DNA from: an uncultured Bacteroidales bacterium
GTDB lineage: Bacteria; Bacteroidota; Bacteroidia; Bacteroidales; Paludibacteraceae
Direction: 5' to 3'
Length of the DNA stretch: 64,000 bases
Assembly (NCBI GenBank): GCA_934667275.1
Contig: CAKULK010000002.1
Location: 62,001 to 126,000, forward strand
This document shows, piece by piece, positions 60,449 to 64,000 of this stretch. How positions within the stretch are numbered: position 1 is the first letter of the stretch; each line of letters begins with the position of its first letter. Made by a program: the position numbers and the translations under genes. The notes under the pieces were generated by a model. That model was not told the origin of the DNA and searched no databases. It saw only the letters and a list, made by a program, of their open reading frames with translations.

Positions 60449-62302
60449 ATGGTTATGAATAGGTCTCTTTCTATACTCCCCTTTATCCTGTTTATGGCGA
60501 TGGTTCTGCCTGTTTGGGCAGAAGCGGGCGACTCTTGCAACGACCCTATCCGCTTGGGCAAAGACTACAAAACCACTATCACCCAAACGGGCACCGTCCA
60601 CTACGTGGCAAACACCATCGACCTGCCGCTCTCGGTCTATTTCGCCACCACCACGCCCGACCTCCCGCCGGAGGTGGAGATGGATTTTACTTGCGACAAG
60701 GGCGTCTATGAGGACAGCATCCTCTGCAGCCTCTTCTGTCCCAAAGGCGGCAGCGGAGGGGTCACTATTGAGATGCCTCACAAACCCAAACTGCAATACA
60801 AACTGCTGGACGACGGCCGTCATTGCTACTATATCTCCATGGGCAAGGCGTATCGCGATATGCTTTTTCAGGCGGGCTTGGACCACGATGTGGACGTCCA
60901 TATCAAGGTCATCTACCATTCTCTCGGTGATATGAGCATGGCTCCCGACGGTATGTTTGCCAACTGCATGGATGGCAGCAAGTTTATGCACATCGGCGAC
61001 ACCGTACATATCCACGCGGACGACCTGTCACGCCACGTAGTGATGCCCTATATCCAGTGGCAGAACGACTCCATCCGCTATATCTGGCACGGCGACAAAG
61101 ACCTCACTCTGGCAATCGCCACAGAGTGCGATTTCGACCCGTTGGACTACAACAACGCCAACGTGGTGGACCGTTTCCTGATGCGCCCTGCCGACACCGT
61201 CAAGGTGACAAGCGCGGAAATGCAATACTACGTTTCCAGTGGCGCGTACGCCAACGAAGCAGGTATGTTCTTCGCCAAGTGGTACACCGGTGGCGATGGC
61301 ATCTTGACGGTGGAGCGTGTGCCGCTCACCCCGCCCGACGGTGGTGCCGTGCTGATGCAGTACGACAAGGCAACACCCGTCACTCCCTCCGATACCACCA
61401 ACGCACTGTACGCCATCTCGCGCGCCATGAATTCGTTCACGCAGTTCGTTTCCCATACCGACCATGTCATCCGTATGTGGGTCGGCACTACCCCCGCGTT
61501 GTCGGCAGAAAACGCCATCGGAACTTACACTTTCGTCGCCACGGACGAGGGACAGGTGCTTAATATGGATTCCCTAACGCTCAGTGCGTTGTGGCAGCAG
61601 ACCAAGGGCAACTACCTCTATCTCAAGATTTGGTGTACCGCCAAGACCTCCGTCACCCCGCACCATTGGGCACCGTCCGACTGCGCCTCTGCCAAGCAGC
61701 CGCTCTTCATCGGCACCAAGCGCATTGACCGCAGTTCCAACGAGGTGTTCAAGATGCTCTACAGCGAGTGGCGGAGTGGGGACATTCTCATTCAATCCAA
61801 CAAAACACAGAAGTATCAGATATATGTGGCGGACACCTGCCAAGTCTATACTTCTGCCACCAACAGGCATACGGTGTATGCCAACACTACGCTTACCAAG
61901 AGCAAATCCGTCACTGTCACAGCAGATATGATGGTCTCGTGGGCAGACTGCGTGGACGCGGATGGCTATCTCTATTGGCGGTTCTTCAATACCTCCACAT
62001 CCTCTGACATCACTGTCACGCGCTATGCACCCGAACCTGTGGATCCTACCCCCGAGCAGCACCCCTCGGTGCAAGTGACTATACGCTGTATCGGCACGCC
62101 CGACGTGAATGGGGCGCAGCAGGTGGAGATACGTGCCAATACTGAATTGCACTTGCGCTTGGTGGATGCCAACGGCAAACGCATCAACGAGTGGGACGCT
62201 TGGAAGAACGCCGCACCCATGCTGCTCACCCTGAAACAGGGCTCTTACCAACTCCTTACCGACAACGAAAGCATCACTATAAATATCCCTTCTTCTCGTT
62301 GA
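60449..62302 (+). CDS. secreted protein of unknown function
   Basis: 617 residues; start at 60449 or the in-frame ATG at 60455 (MNRSLSILPFILFMAMVLPVWA). After the signal, repeated segments of about 120-150 residues show a common rhythm of beta strands (CNDPIRLGKDYKTTIT, VMPYIQWQNDSIRYIW, DTVKVTSAEMQYYVS), perhaps adhesin-type modules. The end (SYQLLTDNESITINIPSSR) lacks a clear sorting tail. G+C-richer than the giants upstream. Function unknown. Confidence 0.65.
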   Translation: MVMNRSLSILPFILFMAMVLPVWAEAGDSCNDPIRLGKDYKTTITQTGTVHYVANTIDLPLSVYFATTTPDLPPEVEMDFTCDKGVYEDSILCSLFCPKGGSGGVTIEMPHKPKLQYKLLDDGRHCYYISMGKAYRDMLFQAGLDHDVDVHIKVIYHSLGDMSMAPDGMFANCMDGSKFMHIGDTVHIHADDLSRHVVMPYIQWQNDSIRYIWHGDKDLTLAIATECDFDPLDYNNANVVDRFLMRPADTVKVTSAEMQYYVSSGAYANEAGMFFAKWYTGGDGILTVERVPLTPPDGGAVLMQYDKATPVTPSDTTNALYAISRAMNSFTQFVSHTDHVIRMWVGTTPALSAENAIGTYTFVATDEGQVLNMDSLTLSALWQQTKGNYLYLKIWCTAKTSVTPHHWAPSDCASAKQPLFIGTKRIDRSSNEVFKMLYSEWRSGDILIQSNKTQKYQIYVADTCQVYTSATNRHTVYANTTLTKSKSVTVTADMMVSWADCVDADGYLYWRFFNTSTSSDITVTRYAPEPVDPTPEQHPSVQVTIRCIGTPDVNGAQQVEIRANTELHLRLVDANGKRINEWDAWKNAAPMLLTLKQGSYQLLTDNESITINIPSSR

Positions 62303-62330
62303 GCCAATCCGTACAATTTGTTATAGGATA

Positions 62331-62365
62331 GACAAGGGCTACCCGTTTTCCGGATAGCCCCTGTC
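62331..62365. terminator. terminator between convergent genes
   Basis: GACAAGGGCTA / TAGCCCCTGTC with one mismatch, preceded by the dispersed word TTATAGGATA. It separates the 60449 gene from uvrD. Confidence 0.7.
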
Positions 62366-62427
62366 TGTTTGGGTATTGTCGGGTCCGCTGAATGTACCGT
62401 GTATGTACCGTAGTTGGCAGCGGGGGA

Positions 62428-64000
62428 TTACAGGCGGGTTAGTTTGGCGTATGTGAGGAGCAGGGTCTTTTTGCCGACGGTGTCGAATTGGATATCAATC
62501 TTGTCGTTTTCATTCTCCCGATAGACTGCCAGCACGGTGCCATTGCCGAATGTCTTGTGCGCGACGCGGTCGTCTTTTTTCCACTCACTGCGAATGGGTT
62601 TCCTGTCAGATTTCTCCAATGCTCCCGTGGTGCGGCGCAGGTTCTGCGGCGCGGGTGCCGACGTGAATGTGCGTGTGGCTGCTGCAGCAGGAGCCGTAAA
62701 GCCCTTTGGTGTGGACGCAAAAGCCTGTTGCCCTATGCGTGAGGTGTCCACCTGCAGAATGAAGCGCGGGTCGATGTCTTTGATGAAGCGTGAGGGCGAT
62801 GAGAACTGCGTCTGCCCGCAGCGGAAACGCTGGCGCGCGTTCATAAGGTAGCACTGCTCCATGGCGCGCGTGATGGCTACATAAAGCAGACGGCGTTCCT
62901 CTTCCAAGTCCTTGGGCGACTGGCAGAACTGCGAGGGGAAGAGGTTCTCTTCCAGTCCGACGATGAAGGCGATGCGGAACTCCAGTCCCTTGGCGGAATG
63001 GACGGTGAGCAGCGTGACGCGCGGTTGTTCGTCGTTCTGCCGCTCGTCCTGGTCGGTGAGAAGACTGACCTCCGCAAGGAAGTCGGTCATAGGGGTGAAA
63101 TCGATACCCTGCTGCCTGCGGTTGTCCACAAACTCGTGGATACCCGACAGCATCTCCTGCAGGTTCTCAACGCGTGCGATGCCTTCGGGCGACATGTCGG
63201 ACTTGGCATCGCGCATGATGCCCGACTCACGCAGCACATCGTCGGCAAACGAATAGGCATCGTGCGTACCTGCCCGTTGCGCGAAACGCTGAATCATCTG
63301 TGCAAAGTCGAGGAGTTTTTTCTTGGTAGCCGCTGCCACCCCGAGTTGCGCCCCGTCGGGGTCGGAGATGACTTCAAAGAGTGGAAGTTCAAGGGCGCGT
63401 GCGGTGTCGCTGATGCGTCCGATAGTGGTGTCGCCGATACCGCGTGCGGGGAAATTGATGACGCGGAGCAAAGCCTCGTTGTCCAGCAGATTGACCGCCA
63501 GACGGAAGTAAGCGATGGCGTCTTTTATCTCCTTGCGCTGATAGAAAGAGGTGCCGCCGTAGATGCGGTAGGGGATAGAGAGGCGGCGCAGTTCGTCCTC
63601 TATCACACGCGACTGTGCGTTGGTGCGGTACATCACCGCGATGTCGTCGTAGGTGAGGTTGGTCTTCGCCCCCGTCCGGATGAGCATCTTGACCTGCTGC
63701 GCCACGGCTTTGGCTTCGTCGCGGTCGGTCAGGTAGGTGGATAGTTGCAAGTGGTCGCCCTGCTCTTTTTCGGAATATACCTCCTTGAATATCTGCCCTT
63801 TGTTGTGCCTGATGAGGGAGTTGGCGGCATTGACAATGGTCTGCGTGGAGCGATAGTTGCGCTCCAGTTTGAACAGTTGCGCATTGGCGTAGCCCTTTTG
63901 GAAGGTGAGGATATTCTCGATATTCGCCCCGCGGAACGAATAGATGGACTGCGCGTCGTCGCCCACGACGCAGATATGGTTCTGCGGTTCAGCCAAGCGC
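62428..64000 (-). CDS. UvrD/PcrA/Rep superfamily DNA helicase, C-terminal part (cut by window edge)
   Basis: About 524 residues of a protein that normally has 700-800. Superfamily I helicase motifs: VVGDDAQSIYSFRGA (II/III), LERNYRST (IV), VTLLTVHSAKGLEF (V), EERRLLYVAITRAM (VI). The C-terminal DDRVAHKTFGNGTVLAV module is the Tudor-like RNAP-binding end typical of PcrA/UvrD. It unwinds DNA 3'-5' in repair and replication-transcription conflict. The start lies outside the window. Confidence 0.95.
   Translation of the reverse strand, partial: RLAEPQNHICVVGDDAQSIYSFRGANIENILTFQKGYANAQLFKLERNYRSTQTIVNAANSLIRHNKGQIFKEVYSEKEQGDHLQLSTYLTDRDEAKAVAQQVKMLIRTGAKTNLTYDDIAVMYRTNAQSRVIEDELRRLSIPYRIYGGTSFYQRKEIKDAIAYFRLAVNLLDNEALLRVINFPARGIGDTTIGRISDTARALELPLFEVISDPDGAQLGVAAATKKKLLDFAQMIQRFAQRAGTHDAYSFADDVLRESGIMRDAKSDMSPEGIARVENLQEMLSGIHEFVDNRRQQGIDFTPMTDFLAEVSLLTDQDERQNDEQPRVTLLTVHSAKGLEFRIAFIVGLEENLFPSQFCQSPKDLEEERRLLYVAITRAMEQCYLMNARQRFRCGQTQFSSPSRFIKDIDPRFILQVDTSRIGQQAFASTPKGFTAPAAAATRTFTSAPAPQNLRRTTGALEKSDRKPIRSEWKKDDRVAHKTFGNGTVLAVYRENENDKIDIQFDTVGKKTLLLTYAKLTRL

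Noticed and set aside
1..64000. tRNA or rRNA genes
   Set aside because: I looked through the gaps between genes and saw no cloverleaf with a TTCGAAT-type arm and no rRNA sequence.

Overview
The window comes from a member of the Bacteroidales (Bacteroidota). Three things point there. Promoters have the Bacteroidota form TTG, then 20 bases, then TAnnTTTG, and I could place that pattern, with identical spacing, in front of most transcription units. Start codons mostly lack Shine-Dalgarno sequences. The gene content is typical of the phylum: a PorX-type response regulator, a type IX secretion (T9SS) sorting tail, an M49 dipeptidyl peptidase, DUF3467, a Bacteroidota-type LptE and an eukaryote-like IleS. 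I cannot name a family or genus.

Layout. 1-10.2 kb: start of ileS (minus), then cysS and a T9SS-secreted nuclease (plus), then a minus-strand operon PASTA protein, rluD, porX, a membrane-anchored EEP-family protein and aroC, and a small Cys-rich lipoprotein. 10.3-21.3 kb: a minus-strand division and cell-wall cluster mraZ-rsmH-ftsL-ftsI-murE-mraY-murD-ftsW-murG. It stops at murG (no murC, ftsQ, ftsA or ftsZ follows). A textbook MraZ operator precedes mraZ. 21.6-23.8 kb: sigma-54 activator, lptE, secG. 23.8-30 kb: a minus-strand chain of overlapping genes (GT2, DUF3467, nucleoside phosphorylase, DPP III, aroA, second glycosyltransferase). 30-40.3 kb: ridA, glgB-nagB, typA, tig, an M13 peptidase, a Dabb protein and a lipoprotein.

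41-62.3 kb is the accessory part. Two giant, paralogous, A+T-richer surface proteins (2026 and 2649 residues) lie on either side of two small islands of toxin-antitoxin (TA) genes, with a DUF4105 membrane protein between the islands. Each island starts with the same 26-bp sequence (one mismatch) and ends with the same long perfect hairpin terminator, whose 3' arm repeats part of that starting sequence. Each island holds two two-gene cassettes. All four cassettes are headed by the same promoter module (GGCACGATTTTTGT, 8 bases, TTG, 20 bases, TAnnTTTG), and in two cases the stop codon of one cassette abuts or overlaps the module of the next. This cassette-like TA array is the strongest candidate for an undescribed system here. 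Two further secreted or anchored proteins follow, then the 3' part of a UvrD/PcrA helicase gene (minus) at the right edge.

A second theme is dispersed short repeats. Several families sit between genes, and at least three have been inserted in frame into essential genes (ileS, murE, rsmH), adding low-complexity peptides without breaking the reading frame.
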